A model generated the notes under the pieces. The model saw only the letters and a list, made by a program, of their open reading frames with translations. It was not told the origin of the DNA and did not search any database. This document shows positions 52,615-61,510 of a DNA stretch of 64,000 bases, in pieces. The first letter of the stretch is position 1; each line of letters begins with the position of its first letter. The stretch covers positions 62,001 to 126,000 of the forward strand of contig CAYJKH010000001.1 in the NCBI GenBank assembly GCA_964371025.1. Reading direction: 5' to 3'. Position numbers and translations under genes: made by a program. This DNA comes from CAYJDP01 sp964371025 (lineage in GTDB: Bacteria; Bacillota_I; Bacilli_A; RF39; UBA660).

Positions 52615-53385
52615 ATGATAATTAGTAAAGAACAAATCAAGGAAGTTGATAAGAATGTTATTAATATATCTAATATAAACTTGGAAAAATATAAAAAGAA
52701 AATAGGGGAGTACATAAAAGCTAAGTTAGGATATTTACCAAAAACTTTATCTCTTAATAAAAATAAGAAAATAGAAGTTTATAGTGGTGATGTAAAAAAT
52801 ACTTTTCAAACTAATAGTATAAATAATAAAAATAAAATTTATATTGAAAAAGAAGTTTTTGAAAAAAACAAAAAATTAACAGAGTATTTAGTAATGCATG
52901 AACTAATTCATATATTATCTTACAAGGATAAAGAAACAAAATTTGGTGGGATTTATAATTGGGTTGTAAGAGATATTAATGAGGGAATAACACAACTTTT
53001 AACCGAGGATATTATGGGTAGTGATCTATCTGAAAAAGAATATCCAAAACATTACTATTCTAAAAATATTATGAAAATATATAAAGTATTATTAGGAGAA
53101 GAGTTATTAATAGAACAATATTTTAGTGAAAATAAAAAATTTGAAGAAAAATTTGAATCTGAATTTAATGAAGAAACAAGTGATTTTATTATTTTTGCGG
53201 CTCAATTAAGATTTAGGGAAGATGGACACTCTGAAGATAATATGAAATATCTTGTAAATAGTCATCTTAAAGAAAAAGTATTTGTAAGTAATACCCATAC
53301 TAGATACTATTCATCAAAACTTAATGAAGAATTCAAAAACAATGATTTTCTAGATAGATTTAGTATTAAAAAAACCTCATTATAG
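52615..53385 (+). CDS. HExxH zinc metallopeptidase-like protein
   Basis: 256 residues, 11 nt after proS, with AGGGGGG upstream. ATG 52611 hits a stop at once, so 52615 is the start. VMHELIHILS (about 92-101) is an HExxH zinc motif, and NEGITQLLTED (about 122-132), 25-30 residues later, gives a candidate third ligand as in gluzincins. No signal peptide or membrane segment, so it appears to be cytoplasmic. The substrate is unknown. Its end forms a bidirectional terminator with the next gene. Confidence 0.7.
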   Translation: MIISKEQIKEVDKNVINISNINLEKYKKKIGEYIKAKLGYLPKTLSLNKNKKIEVYSGDVKNTFQTNSINNKNKIYIEKEVFEKNKKLTEYLVMHELIHILSYKDKETKFGGIYNWVVRDINEGITQLLTEDIMGSDLSEKEYPKHYYSKNIMKIYKVLLGEELLIEQYFSENKKFEEKFESEFNEETSDFIIFAAQLRFREDGHSEDNMKYLVNSHLKEKVFVSNTHTRYYSSKLNEEFKNNDFLDRFSIKKTSL

Positions 53386-53399
53386 TAATGAGGTTTTAT
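53371..53399. terminator. Bidirectional terminator
   Basis: AAAACCTCAT pairs with ATGAGGTTTT. It overlaps the stop codons of both convergent genes, so each uses the other's A run as its T tail. Confidence 0.85.
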
Positions 53400-53808
53400 T
53401 TTGGGAATATACTTTATTTCTTATTTTATCTAAAGATTTAGAATTTTCTGATTCATGATTATTTTTCTTATTAGTATAATAATCTAGAGAAGATGATCCT
53501 ATCATTTCGTAAAAAGTATAAGGAGTATTAATATTATCTTCTATACCGTAAGCTATAACATAATTTTTGTAGTCGCTAATAGGAATATTTTCCATTAGAG
53601 TTAAACCAGTAATATAAAAATTACATTCAAAACAATATGCAAATATATCCCCAACTTTACCACTAGGTAAAATTAAACTACTTCTTGTAGTTAATTCATC
53701 TTTCATAATAAGGAATAACTCTTTTTCAAGAAGGGGATTAGTTTTATCATTATTGTATTTTTTTAATACATCTTTTTTTCGATTTAATATTTTCTCTAAG
53801 TTTTCCAT
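53380..53808 (-). CDS. Protein of unknown function
   Basis: 142 residues on the minus strand, start preceded by AAAAGGAGGAA. An N-terminal charged helix is followed by a mixed alpha/beta part with two cysteines (AYCFECNF, about 57-64) and a polar C-terminus. No known domain; the CxxC-like spacing (C-F-E-C) could bind metal. It converges with the metallopeptidase gene and has its own transcript. Confidence 0.55.
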   Translation of the reverse strand: MENLEKILNRKKDVLKKYNNDKTNPLLEKELFLIMKDELTTRSSLILPSGKVGDIFAYCFECNFYITGLTLMENIPISDYKNYVIAYGIEDNINTPYTFYEMIGSSSLDYYTNKKNNHESENSKSLDKIRNKVYSQNKTSLL

Positions 53809-53867
53809 AAATATTCCTCCTTTTACTAAAAATATAATATACTAGAGGTTTAATTTTGTCAAATTAA

Positions 53868-53876
53868 TGATATAAT
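53868..53876 (+). promoter_or_regulatory. Extended -10 promoter of the P-type ATPase gene
   Basis: TGATATAAT about 24 nt before the ATPase start. Confidence 0.55.
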
Positions 53877-53899
53877 ATATAAGAAAGTAAGGTAAGATT

Positions 53900-56497
53900 A
53901 TGAAGGAATATTATAAAATAAAATTAAGTGATATATATGATGAGTTTAATTCTAAATTAGGAGGTTTAACAAAAAGTGAGGCTTCTAAAAGATTGAAGTT
54001 ATATGGGAAAAATAAATTAGATGAAGGTAAAAAGAAAAGTAAACTTATTAAGTTTTTAGAACAATTTAAAAATTTAATGGTAATAATTTTAATCCTAGCT
54101 AGTGTTATTTCTTTTATTACAGCATATTTAGAAGGTGAATCTTATATAGAAGGATTTATAATTTTAGGAATAGTTATTTTAAATGCTTTATTTGGATATA
54201 TTCAAGAAGCCAAAGCAGATAAAGCAATAGAAGCATTAGCAAAAATTTCTACTCCTGATATTTTAGTTAGAAGAGATAATAAATTACAAAAAATCAAAAT
54301 CGAAGATTTAGTAGTAGGAGACATACTAGTATTAGAAGCAGGAGATTATGTTGGAGCAGATGCTAGAATTATTAGTAGTATTTCTCTAAAAGTAGAAGAA
54401 GCGTCACTAACTGGAGAGTCAGGGTCAGTTTCTAAAAATAATGAAAAAATATTAGAAGACACAGTTTTAAATGAAAGAAAAAATATGATATATTCTGGTA
54501 GTAATATAGTATATGGGAAATGTGAAGCAATAGTTGTTGCAACTGGTATGAATACAGAATTAGGTAAAATTGCGAAAAGTTTATCAAAAGAAGAACAAAC
54601 AATAACTCCTTTACAAAAAAAGATTAATAATATATCAAAAATTTTATCAATTATAGTAAGTATTATTGTAGTTATAATGATAATCATTGGTATTATAAAT
54701 AATAATGATATTATGTATATATTTATAATGGCAATATCTTTAGCAGTAGCAGCAATTCCTGAAGGATTACCAGCAGTTATTACCGTTATTTTATCACTGG
54801 GTATGACTAGACTTGCTTTAAAAAAAGCAGTTGTTAGAAAAATATCTTCAGTTGAAACTTTAGGAAGTACGGAAGTTATTTGTAGTGATAAAACAGGTAC
54901 AATTACACAAAATAAAATGACAGTTAGAAAAGTATTTGTTAATAATAAAGTTGATTATTCTCATAATGAAGAAATAATTAATAAGATAATGGCTTTATGT
55001 AATAATGTTGTAAAAGAAGATAATTATATAGGAGATCCAACAGAAATAGCACTATACCAATATGTAGAAGATAATGGTAATTTATCAAGTATTTTAGGAG
55101 AGAATAAAAGAATATATGAAATTCCATTTGATTCTGAAAGAAAATTAATGTCTACTATTAACAGTTCTAAAGAAGAAGTAGTAGTATATACAAAAGGGAG
55201 CTTAGAGGCAATTCTTAGTAAAAGTAATAAATATTTATTAAATGGTAAAGAAGTTAAATTAACAAAGTCACAAAGTGATGAAATAAAAGAAGTAGAAGAA
55301 GTAATGTCTGATAGTGCCTTAAGAGTATTAGGGCTTGCTTATAAAAAAATAGATAAGAAAAAGAAATATAGTGAAGAAGAAGTAGAGAGTGATTTAATAT
55401 TTGTAGGACTAGTCGGTATGATAGATCCTCCAAGAGAAAGTGTTAAAGAATCTATTATGACATGTTATAAAGCCGGATTAAAACCAGTAATGATAACAGG
55501 AGATAACTTAAATACAGCAATTGCTATTGCAACAGAAGTTGGAATATATAAAGAAAAAGATAAAGCAATTGAAGGAAAAGATTTAGATAAAATTAGTGAT
55601 AAAGAATTAGAAAAAACTGTTAAAAATTATACAGTATATGCTAGGGTTACTCCTGAACATAAATTAAGAATAGTTAAAGCCTGGCAAAAAAATAATAAAA
55701 TAGTATCAATGACAGGAGATGGTGTTAATGATGCTCCAGCATTAAAAATCGCTGATGTTGGAGTTGGAATGGGAATTACAGGAACAGAAGTTTCTAAAAA
55801 TGTTTCAGATATTGTCTTATTAGATGATAGTTTTAATACTATTGTAATAGCAATTGAAGAAGGAAGAAATATATATGAAAATATTAGAAAAGCAATTTCT
55901 TATTTACTAACTGCTAATATTGCAGAAATACTAATTGTATTTATTTCAACTTTATTAAATTATTCAATATTCTTACCAATTCATTTATTATATATAAATT
56001 TAGTAACTGATTCATTACCTGCTATAGCATTATCTTTTGAAAAATCTGATAAAAATATAATGAAGAAAAAAACCCGTAAAAATACTGATACTATATTTAC
56101 AAAATTTTTAACATCAAAAATAATATTTTCATCAATTTTAAAAGCAATAGCAGTCCTAGCAGTATACTTTACATCAATTCCTATATTTGGGCCAACTACT
56201 GGAACAACTATGGCATTTTTAACTCTAATATTATTAGAAATGACTTTTGCAATATCTTGTCGAAATTTATTTTCAACAGTTGTAAATAAAAATATCTTTT
56301 CTAATAAAATTATGAATATATCAATGATTGGATTATTAGTATTACAAGTATTAGTATTTACTACTCCAATGTCTACTATATTTTCAGTAGAGTATATTAA
56401 TTTATATCAACTAGGATACATTATGTTATTTGTAATTTCTGTATTCATGATAGAAGAAGTAACAAAAAGATTTTTTACAGAAAGGTTTAAAGACTAG
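53900..56497 (+). CDS. Cation-transporting P-type ATPase (P2A, Ca2+-like)
   Basis: 865 residues. ATP-driven cation export or import across the membrane. The N-terminal domain (LTKSEASKRL, YGKNKLDE) is typical. The membrane PEGLPAVITVILSLG gives the ion-binding region; SLTGESGSV lies in the actuator domain; the phosphorylated Asp is in CSDKTGTITQNKM (about residue 330). TGDGVNDAPALK and about ten membrane helices complete it. It groups with SERCA-like bacterial Ca2+ pumps, though the ion cannot be fixed from sequence. Confidence 0.92.
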   Translation: MKEYYKIKLSDIYDEFNSKLGGLTKSEASKRLKLYGKNKLDEGKKKSKLIKFLEQFKNLMVIILILASVISFITAYLEGESYIEGFIILGIVILNALFGYIQEAKADKAIEALAKISTPDILVRRDNKLQKIKIEDLVVGDILVLEAGDYVGADARIISSISLKVEEASLTGESGSVSKNNEKILEDTVLNERKNMIYSGSNIVYGKCEAIVVATGMNTELGKIAKSLSKEEQTITPLQKKINNISKILSIIVSIIVVIMIIIGIINNNDIMYIFIMAISLAVAAIPEGLPAVITVILSLGMTRLALKKAVVRKISSVETLGSTEVICSDKTGTITQNKMTVRKVFVNNKVDYSHNEEIINKIMALCNNVVKEDNYIGDPTEIALYQYVEDNGNLSSILGENKRIYEIPFDSERKLMSTINSSKEEVVVYTKGSLEAILSKSNKYLLNGKEVKLTKSQSDEIKEVEEVMSDSALRVLGLAYKKIDKKKKYSEEEVESDLIFVGLVGMIDPPRESVKESIMTCYKAGLKPVMITGDNLNTAIAIATEVGIYKEKDKAIEGKDLDKISDKELEKTVKNYTVYARVTPEHKLRIVKAWQKNNKIVSMTGDGVNDAPALKIADVGVGMGITGTEVSKNVSDIVLLDDSFNTIVIAIEEGRNIYENIRKAISYLLTANIAEILIVFISTLLNYSIFLPIHLLYINLVTDSLPAIALSFEKSDKNIMKKKTRKNTDTIFTKFLTSKIIFSSILKAIAVLAVYFTSIPIFGPTTGTTMAFLTLILLEMTFAISCRNLFSTVVNKNIFSNKIMNISMIGLLVLQVLVFTTPMSTIFSVEYINLYQLGYIMLFVISVFMIEEVTKRFFTERFKD

Positions 56498-56505
56498 GTA
56501 TTTAA

Positions 56506-58434
56506 ATGATAAAAAAAATAAATTATAAAAATATTATTTTATTTACATTACCAACTATCTTTATGATGCTATTTTTAGCATTTTATACAATGGTAGATGG
56601 TATGTTTGTATCAAACTTTGTAAGTGAAGAAGCATTATCAGCAGTTAATATTGTATATCCACTTTTTTCTATAATATTAGCTGTTGGATTAATGTTTGGA
56701 ACAGGTGGTAATGCAATTATTGCGAAACTCTTAGGAGAAGGAAAAAAAACTGATGCTAAACAAAAGTTTAGTTTATTTACAATAACTAGTTTTATTGTCG
56801 GAGTTATTTTAGCGGTTTTAACATTTTTAAATTTAGAATTTTTTATAAATGTTTTAGGAGCAAATAATGAAACATATAATTATGCTTATGATTATATGAA
56901 AATACTTATTTTATTTTTCCCTTGTATAGTAGCAGCTGTAATATTTCAAAATGCCTATGTAGCATGTGGTAAACCGATTTTATCACTTGTTACTATGCTA
57001 CTTGGAGGAATTACAAATATAATTTTAGATTATGTGTTTTTAGTACCTTTAGATATGGGAATATTTGGAGTAGGACTTGCAACAGGTATAGGATATTTCT
57101 TACAAATATTATGTGGAATTATATATTTTTCATCAAATAAAAGAGTTCTTCATTTTGTAAAACCAAAACTTGATTTTAAATCAATTGGACATGCAAGTGT
57201 TAATGGATCTAGTGAGATGGTATCTAATATTGCTATTGCAATAACAACATTTTTATTTAATATGGCTATCTTTAATTTAGTTGGAAATCAAGGAATTGCC
57301 GCTATTACAGTTATTTTATATTCTCACCTATTATTAAATTCAGTCTTTTTAGGGTATTCAATGGGAATAGCGCCAGTTATTAGTTATAATTATGGAGAAC
57401 AAAATAAAAGTAATTTAAGAAAAATATATTTAACTAGTATTAAATTAATCTTAATAGTATCTATATTTACTACAATATGTGCCTTTTTCTTAGCGGGACC
57501 TATAACTGAATTATTTACGGATAAATCAAGCGAAATGTATAGCTTAACAATTGAAGGATTAAAAATATTTTCAATTAGTTTTATATTTGCAGGTATTAAT
57601 ATATTTACATCAGCTTTATTTACAGCATATTCAAATGGGAAAATATCAGCCTTTATTTCATTTTTGAGAACATTAGTATTAATAACAATATCTTTATTAA
57701 CATTACCAAAGTTCTTTGGAGTAGTAGGAGTATGGTTAGCAATACCAGTTGCCGAAGCAATTACAATTATAGTTTCAGTATATTTGTTAAATAAATATAA
57801 AAGTAAATATATGTATAATAAAGAAGTTTATAAACCGAAGGAAATAAAACATAAAATTATTACTGTTGAAAGAGAGTTTGCAAGTGGGGGAAGAGAAGTT
57901 GCTAAAAGACTTGCAGATGAGCTTGGATATCAATATTATGATGAAGAAATAATTAATAAAATTGCCAAAACCCATAATTTAGATAAAGATTTTATTGAAA
58001 AAAATAGTGAATATAGTTATATTAGAAAATATCCAATTACATATGCTAGAAGCTTTACAACTTATAAAGAAGATTTGAATTTAAAAATATTAGCAACTCA
58101 ATCCAAAATAATTAAAGAATTAGCAAATAAAGGAAATGCTATATTTGTGGGTAGAACAGCAGGACATATTCTAGAGGATTTTAATCCTTATAAAATATTT
58201 GTTTTTGCAACAGATGATAATTTTAAGATAAATAGATGTCATGCTAAAGGTAATAATGAAACAGATTTAGAAATTAGAAAAATGATAAAAAAAATAGATA
58301 GAGAAAGAGTTAAATATTTTAAACATCATACGGGACTTGATAGAAATGATCTAAGTCATTATGATTTTATAATAGATACATCTATATTAGGTATAAAAGA
58401 TTCGGTAAAAGAAATATTGAAATATTATAATTAG
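56506..58434 (+). CDS. MATE transporter fused to a cytidylate-kinase-like domain
   Basis: 642 residues. Residues 1-440 form a MATE efflux carrier of about twelve helices (MVDGMFVSNFV, GTGGNAIIAKLLGEG, SYNYGEQNKSNLRK). The last 195 residues (about 447-642) match the cytidylate-kinase-like family found in Firmicutes: IITVEREFASGGREVAKRLA, YYDEEIINKIA, IFVGRTAGHIL and FIIDTS. That family has a P-loop variant (EFASGGREVA) and unknown role. The join is in frame without repeats, so it is a true fusion: a membrane exporter with a cytoplasmic kinase-like sensor or effector. Confidence 0.85.
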   Translation: MIKKINYKNIILFTLPTIFMMLFLAFYTMVDGMFVSNFVSEEALSAVNIVYPLFSIILAVGLMFGTGGNAIIAKLLGEGKKTDAKQKFSLFTITSFIVGVILAVLTFLNLEFFINVLGANNETYNYAYDYMKILILFFPCIVAAVIFQNAYVACGKPILSLVTMLLGGITNIILDYVFLVPLDMGIFGVGLATGIGYFLQILCGIIYFSSNKRVLHFVKPKLDFKSIGHASVNGSSEMVSNIAIAITTFLFNMAIFNLVGNQGIAAITVILYSHLLLNSVFLGYSMGIAPVISYNYGEQNKSNLRKIYLTSIKLILIVSIFTTICAFFLAGPITELFTDKSSEMYSLTIEGLKIFSISFIFAGINIFTSALFTAYSNGKISAFISFLRTLVLITISLLTLPKFFGVVGVWLAIPVAEAITIIVSVYLLNKYKSKYMYNKEVYKPKEIKHKIITVEREFASGGREVAKRLADELGYQYYDEEIINKIAKTHNLDKDFIEKNSEYSYIRKYPITYARSFTTYKEDLNLKILATQSKIIKELANKGNAIFVGRTAGHILEDFNPYKIFVFATDDNFKINRCHAKGNNETDLEIRKMIKKIDRERVKYFKHHTGLDRNDLSHYDFIIDTSILGIKDSVKEILKYYN

Positions 58435-58450
58435 TTATAAGAGGTATGTT

Positions 58451-58834
58451 ATGAAAAAAATAAAAATAATAATTATCATAATATTTATTATTATTTTTAT
58501 AGGGATTATATCCTATAAAGATAATGATAAAACAAAAAATGATTCATTAATAACAATTAATAAAATGTACGAGATAATAGATAATGGAATTATAATAGAT
58601 GTAAGAGTAAAATCTGATTATGATGACGGTCATATAAAGAATAGTATTAATATTCCATTAGAAGAAATAGACACTATAAAAGATATAATTCCAAATAAAG
58701 AAGAACAAATATTTATATATTGTAATATTGGCCAAAGAAGTAGTGAAGCATTTAATTATTTAAATACTTTAGGGTATAATAATATATATGATGTTGGGGG
58801 AATAAAAAATCAAAATATTGAACTAGTAAATTAA
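58451..58834 (+). CDS. Membrane-anchored rhodanese-domain protein
   Basis: 127 residues. An N-terminal membrane helix (about 4-22) and a rhodanese domain outside: IDVRVKSDYDDGHIKNSINIP and the active-site loop YCNIGQRS with the catalytic Cys near residue 92. It may carry sulfur or act in extracytoplasmic redox. AAGAGGTATG gives the ribosome site. It is placed 16 nt after the MATE fusion and 19 nt before the ferredoxin, so a redox operon is possible. Confidence 0.85.
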   Translation: MKKIKIIIIIIFIIIFIGIISYKDNDKTKNDSLITINKMYEIIDNGIIIDVRVKSDYDDGHIKNSINIPLEEIDTIKDIIPNKEEQIFIYCNIGQRSSEAFNYLNTLGYNNIYDVGGIKNQNIELVN

Positions 58835-58853
58835 TATCTAAAGGAGTAATATA

Positions 58854-59048
58854 ATGGCTAAAAATTGGTATCCAATAATTAATAAAGATAGATGTATAAA
58901 ATGTGGAGCATGTATAAAAAAATGTAAAAATAACGTATACGATAAAACTAGTAATATTCCAATAGTTTTAAATAAAGATAATTGTATAGAAGGATGTCAA
59001 GGATGTAGTAAATTATGTCCTGTTAAAGCGATTACTTATTCAAAATAA
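58854..59048 (+). CDS. Small 4Fe-4S ferredoxin
   Basis: 64 residues behind AAAGGAG. Two cysteine motifs, CIKCGACIKKC and CIEGCQGCSKLCP, would bind two clusters; the second has one residue more than the classical spacing. It could donate electrons to radical SAM enzymes or rubrerythrin, both encoded in this window, but the partner is not known. It follows the rhodanese gene and probably shares its transcript. Confidence 0.85.
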   Translation: MAKNWYPIINKDRCIKCGACIKKCKNNVYDKTSNIPIVLNKDNCIEGCQGCSKLCPVKAITYSK

Positions 59049-59088
59049 ATATACTATTATATAGAGTATTAGGTTTTAGAAAAAAATA

Positions 59089-59097
59089 TGATATAAT
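59089..59097 (+). promoter_or_regulatory. Extended -10 promoter
   Basis: TGATATAAT before the XRE membrane regulator gene. Confidence 0.6.
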
Positions 59098-59118
59098 ATA
59101 ATTGATAGGAAAGAATTT

Positions 59119-59835
59119 ATGAATCAAGAAAAAATAGGTAAATATATATTAACTTTAAGAAAAAAACATAATATGTCACAAGCAGAGTTTGCAGCAGTTT
59201 TAAATGTTACTAGCCAAGCAGTATCAAAGTGGGAAAATGGTAGAGGAATACCAGATGTAGAAATTCTTAGAGAAATAAGCAAACAATTTAATGTCGATAT
59301 AGAATCTATACTAGATGGAGAAGAAAAGAAAAAAAAGAATAAAAATAGTATATTTATTTTTAGTTTTCTTCTTATAATATTAATTATTATTATTGTTATA
59401 TTTTTGATTAATAATGATAAGTCATTTAATTTATCAAATGTAAAATCTGATAATAAACTTTTTGAAGTTAGTGGAGTAGCAGCATATCAAGAAGATAAAA
59501 AATCTATTCATATTGATAAATTAGAAATTAATGATGATTCAAAAGAATTATATGTAGTTAAAAGTTGTTCATTATATGAAAAAGAAAATAATTTAACTGC
59601 TAAAGTAGTAGATTGTTCTAAATTAAATATGAATGATGAATATAATGAGCTTAAAGCAAAACAGTTAAAAGATTTACTTGTTGGAGCAGAATTTCATAAA
59701 GATAATTATCTTTCTATTTGTAGTGATTTAAGTAAGGCTAACTTATTTATAGAATTAAAGCTAATAGATGAAAATAATAATATTATTGAACATGAAATAC
59801 CTCTTGAATTTAATTATACGTGTGATATAAACTAA
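59119..59835 (+). CDS. Membrane-bound XRE-family regulator
   Basis: 238 residues. The N-terminal helix-turn-helix (about 6-62, MSQAEFAAVLNVTSQAVSKWENGRGIPD quoted by landmark QAVSKWENG) is typical XRE. A basic stretch leads to a membrane helix (about 75-96) and an extracellular domain of about 140 residues with two cysteines per half. It could sense an envelope signal and control nearby genes. The target is unknown; the thioredoxin-like lipoprotein downstream is a candidate. Confidence 0.8.
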   Translation: MNQEKIGKYILTLRKKHNMSQAEFAAVLNVTSQAVSKWENGRGIPDVEILREISKQFNVDIESILDGEEKKKKNKNSIFIFSFLLIILIIIIVIFLINNDKSFNLSNVKSDNKLFEVSGVAAYQEDKKSIHIDKLEINDDSKELYVVKSCSLYEKENNLTAKVVDCSKLNMNDEYNELKAKQLKDLLVGAEFHKDNYLSICSDLSKANLFIELKLIDENNNIIEHEIPLEFNYTCDIN

Positions 59836-59872
59836 GCGTTTACATAAAAAAACGTTTAGTTTATTTATTTTT
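59834..59872 (+). terminator. Rho-independent terminator
   Basis: AACTAAGCGTTTA pairs imperfectly with AAACGTTTAGTTT and T-rich sequence follows. Confidence 0.7.
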
Positions 59873-59913
59873 TTTTATTTTTATATTATATTTTTTTTAG
59901 GAGGAATAAAATT

Positions 59914-60498
59914 ATGAAAACAAAAAAAATATTAATGGGGTTAATGGTAGTTATAATGTTATTTATAACAGGATGTAATAATGAAAAAGTAGAAGAAAGT
60001 AGTGATGCTACTAAGTTTAGTAAAGAATATAGTGGTGTTGAAGAAGATAATATTTTTGTATATAAAAATATTGAAGAAATAATTAAAATATTAGAAAATG
60101 GAACAGGGGTAGTTTATTTAGGATTTCCAGAATGTAAATGGTGTGTTGCTTATGTTCCGATGTTAAATGATGTAGCAAAAAAATCAGGAGTAGAAAAAAT
60201 TAATTACTTTGATATTAAAGAAGATAGAGAAAATAATACAGATGAATATCAGCAAATAGTAACATTATTAAAAGATCATTTAGGATATGATGATGAAGGA
60301 AATCATAGAATATATGTTCCGGCAGTTATTGTAGTTGTAAATGGAGAAATAAAAGGATTTGATGATGAAACAAGTTTTGATACTAAAGGTTTTGATGAAC
60401 CTAGTGAATATTGGACAAATGATGCAGTTGAAAATTTAGAAAATAAACTATCTACAATGATGGAAGAACTTTCTACAAATGCTTGTACTTCATGTTAA
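59914..60498 (+). CDS. Thioredoxin-like lipoprotein
   Basis: 194 residues. A lipobox FITGCNN puts the lipid-bearing Cys at position 21. The thioredoxin-like fold shows VYLGFPECKWCVAY with a CxxC active site (CKWC, about 75-78), the YVPAVIVVVNGEIKGFD strand and cis-Pro region. It resembles extracellular thioredoxins such as bacteriocin-transport accessory proteins. The C-terminus ends in NACTSC, a second CxxC that could be an internal redox partner. It has AGGAGG as ribosome site and its own terminator. Confidence 0.75.
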   Translation: MKTKKILMGLMVVIMLFITGCNNEKVEESSDATKFSKEYSGVEEDNIFVYKNIEEIIKILENGTGVVYLGFPECKWCVAYVPMLNDVAKKSGVEKINYFDIKEDRENNTDEYQQIVTLLKDHLGYDDEGNHRIYVPAVIVVVNGEIKGFDDETSFDTKGFDEPSEYWTNDAVENLENKLSTMMEELSTNACTSC

Positions 60499-60522
60499 AA
60501 GATTATAACTAATCTTTTTTTT
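60497..60522 (+). terminator. Rho-independent terminator
   Basis: AAAAGATT pairs with AATCTTTT over TAACT-like loop and a T run follows the lipoprotein gene. Confidence 0.8.
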
Positions 60523-60524
60523 AT

Positions 60525-60645
60525 AGGTAATAGATGTAACTCATGGTGAAAAAGATACATGTTTCTGTTTATCAATGTCTACATAAACGCAGGTGGTGGT
60601 GCATTTGTGTAATCTCTTTGGAATACAAATATAATAGATAATCTT
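60525..60645 (+). ncRNA. Candidate structured RNA of unknown class
   Basis: Between two terminators/promoters lies about 120 nt with a clearly higher G+C share than the surroundings. CTGTTTAT pairs with ATAAA(CG)CAG around a 10-nt loop (60565-60592), and GGTGGTGGTGCA follows. No open frame with a ribosome site is seen and no riboswitch family I know matches. It could be a leader of the gene at 60701 or a separate small RNA. Confidence 0.35.
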
Positions 60646-60670
60646 TTTAATTTAGATTTTTTATAATATG

Positions 60671-60679
60671 TGCTATAAT
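60671..60679 (+). promoter_or_regulatory. Extended -10 promoter
   Basis: TGCTATAAT before the gene at 60701; it means that gene need not use the candidate RNA as leader. Confidence 0.6.
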
Positions 60680-60700
60680 AAGTTCTACCGAGGTGATAAT

Positions 60701-61510
60701 ATGGGATTTTTATCGACAATATCAAAAAAATATGATGATTTAAATCGTGTTGATTTAAATAAATTAGAGTATGAAAATATTCATACTTTTAATAAATATT
60801 TCTTTTTTAAAGTAATAGACGATATTTATTTAGCAAAGCTTTTAGAACTTCAAGATACATATTTAGATACTATTAAATATGATACTAGGGATAATGATAA
60901 AAAATTAACATACTTACTAGAAGACTTAGAAAGATATAAAAATAGGGATTTAATTCATAATTTTTCAAAAATGGATTACGAAAAGAGATTGCGATTACTT
61001 ATTTTTAATAAAGAAGCAAGAAGAGTTTATCGTAAGTATTTATTTGATGGAATCAAAAGAGAAGAAGATATGTTAATGAAAACAAAAGATATTGTAAAAA
61101 AACATTTAAATTCTGAAAATACGGAAGTTGATGATTTCAAGCTAACTCTTTTTTTAACTCACGAAAAAATTATTTCAGATAGGTTAAACTATTTTATTAA
61201 TTTTGATTGTGGGACTAAACAAAATGTTAGTGAAATATCAGATTTATACTTATCTACTAAACCTTTAATGGATCAAATATTTTTATCTATTGATAAATTT
61301 TCTCTTAATAGCGAAAATAAAGAACTAAAAGTAGTAGATAAAAAGTATATTTTGATTAAAGAACAAAAAGAACGTAAAGTACCAATTCAAGAAAAAATCA
61401 AGAATATTTTCTTATTAGAAAAGGATAGTAGACTTACAAAGAAACATGATGAATTTGTAGAAAAAAATATGGTTGTAGTAAAAGTGATGAAAAGGGCAAA
61501 TGAAATTTAA
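60701..61510 (+). CDS. Protein of unknown function, coupled to a radical SAM gene
   Basis: 269 residues from ATG 60701, behind GAGGTGAT; an upstream in-frame start (60668) would precede the promoter -10. The protein is soluble, charged and almost all helical, with long Lys/Glu/Leu-rich stretches. A cysteine-poor sequence and no known motif. Its end overlaps the radical SAM gene by 11 nt, so both are translated together. It may be a partner or substrate of that enzyme. Confidence 0.6.
   Translation: MGFLSTISKKYDDLNRVDLNKLEYENIHTFNKYFFFKVIDDIYLAKLLELQDTYLDTIKYDTRDNDKKLTYLLEDLERYKNRDLIHNFSKMDYEKRLRLLIFNKEARRVYRKYLFDGIKREEDMLMKTKDIVKKHLNSENTEVDDFKLTLFLTHEKIISDRLNYFINFDCGTKQNVSEISDLYLSTKPLMDQIFLSIDKFSLNSENKELKVVDKKYILIKEQKERKVPIQEKIKNIFLLEKDSRLTKKHDEFVEKNMVVVKVMKRANEI

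Noticed and set aside
54346..54687. Long open frame on the minus strand
   Set aside because: It lies fully inside the P-type ATPase gene, which has clear motifs, and has no ribosome site; the AT-rich codon use creates such shadows.
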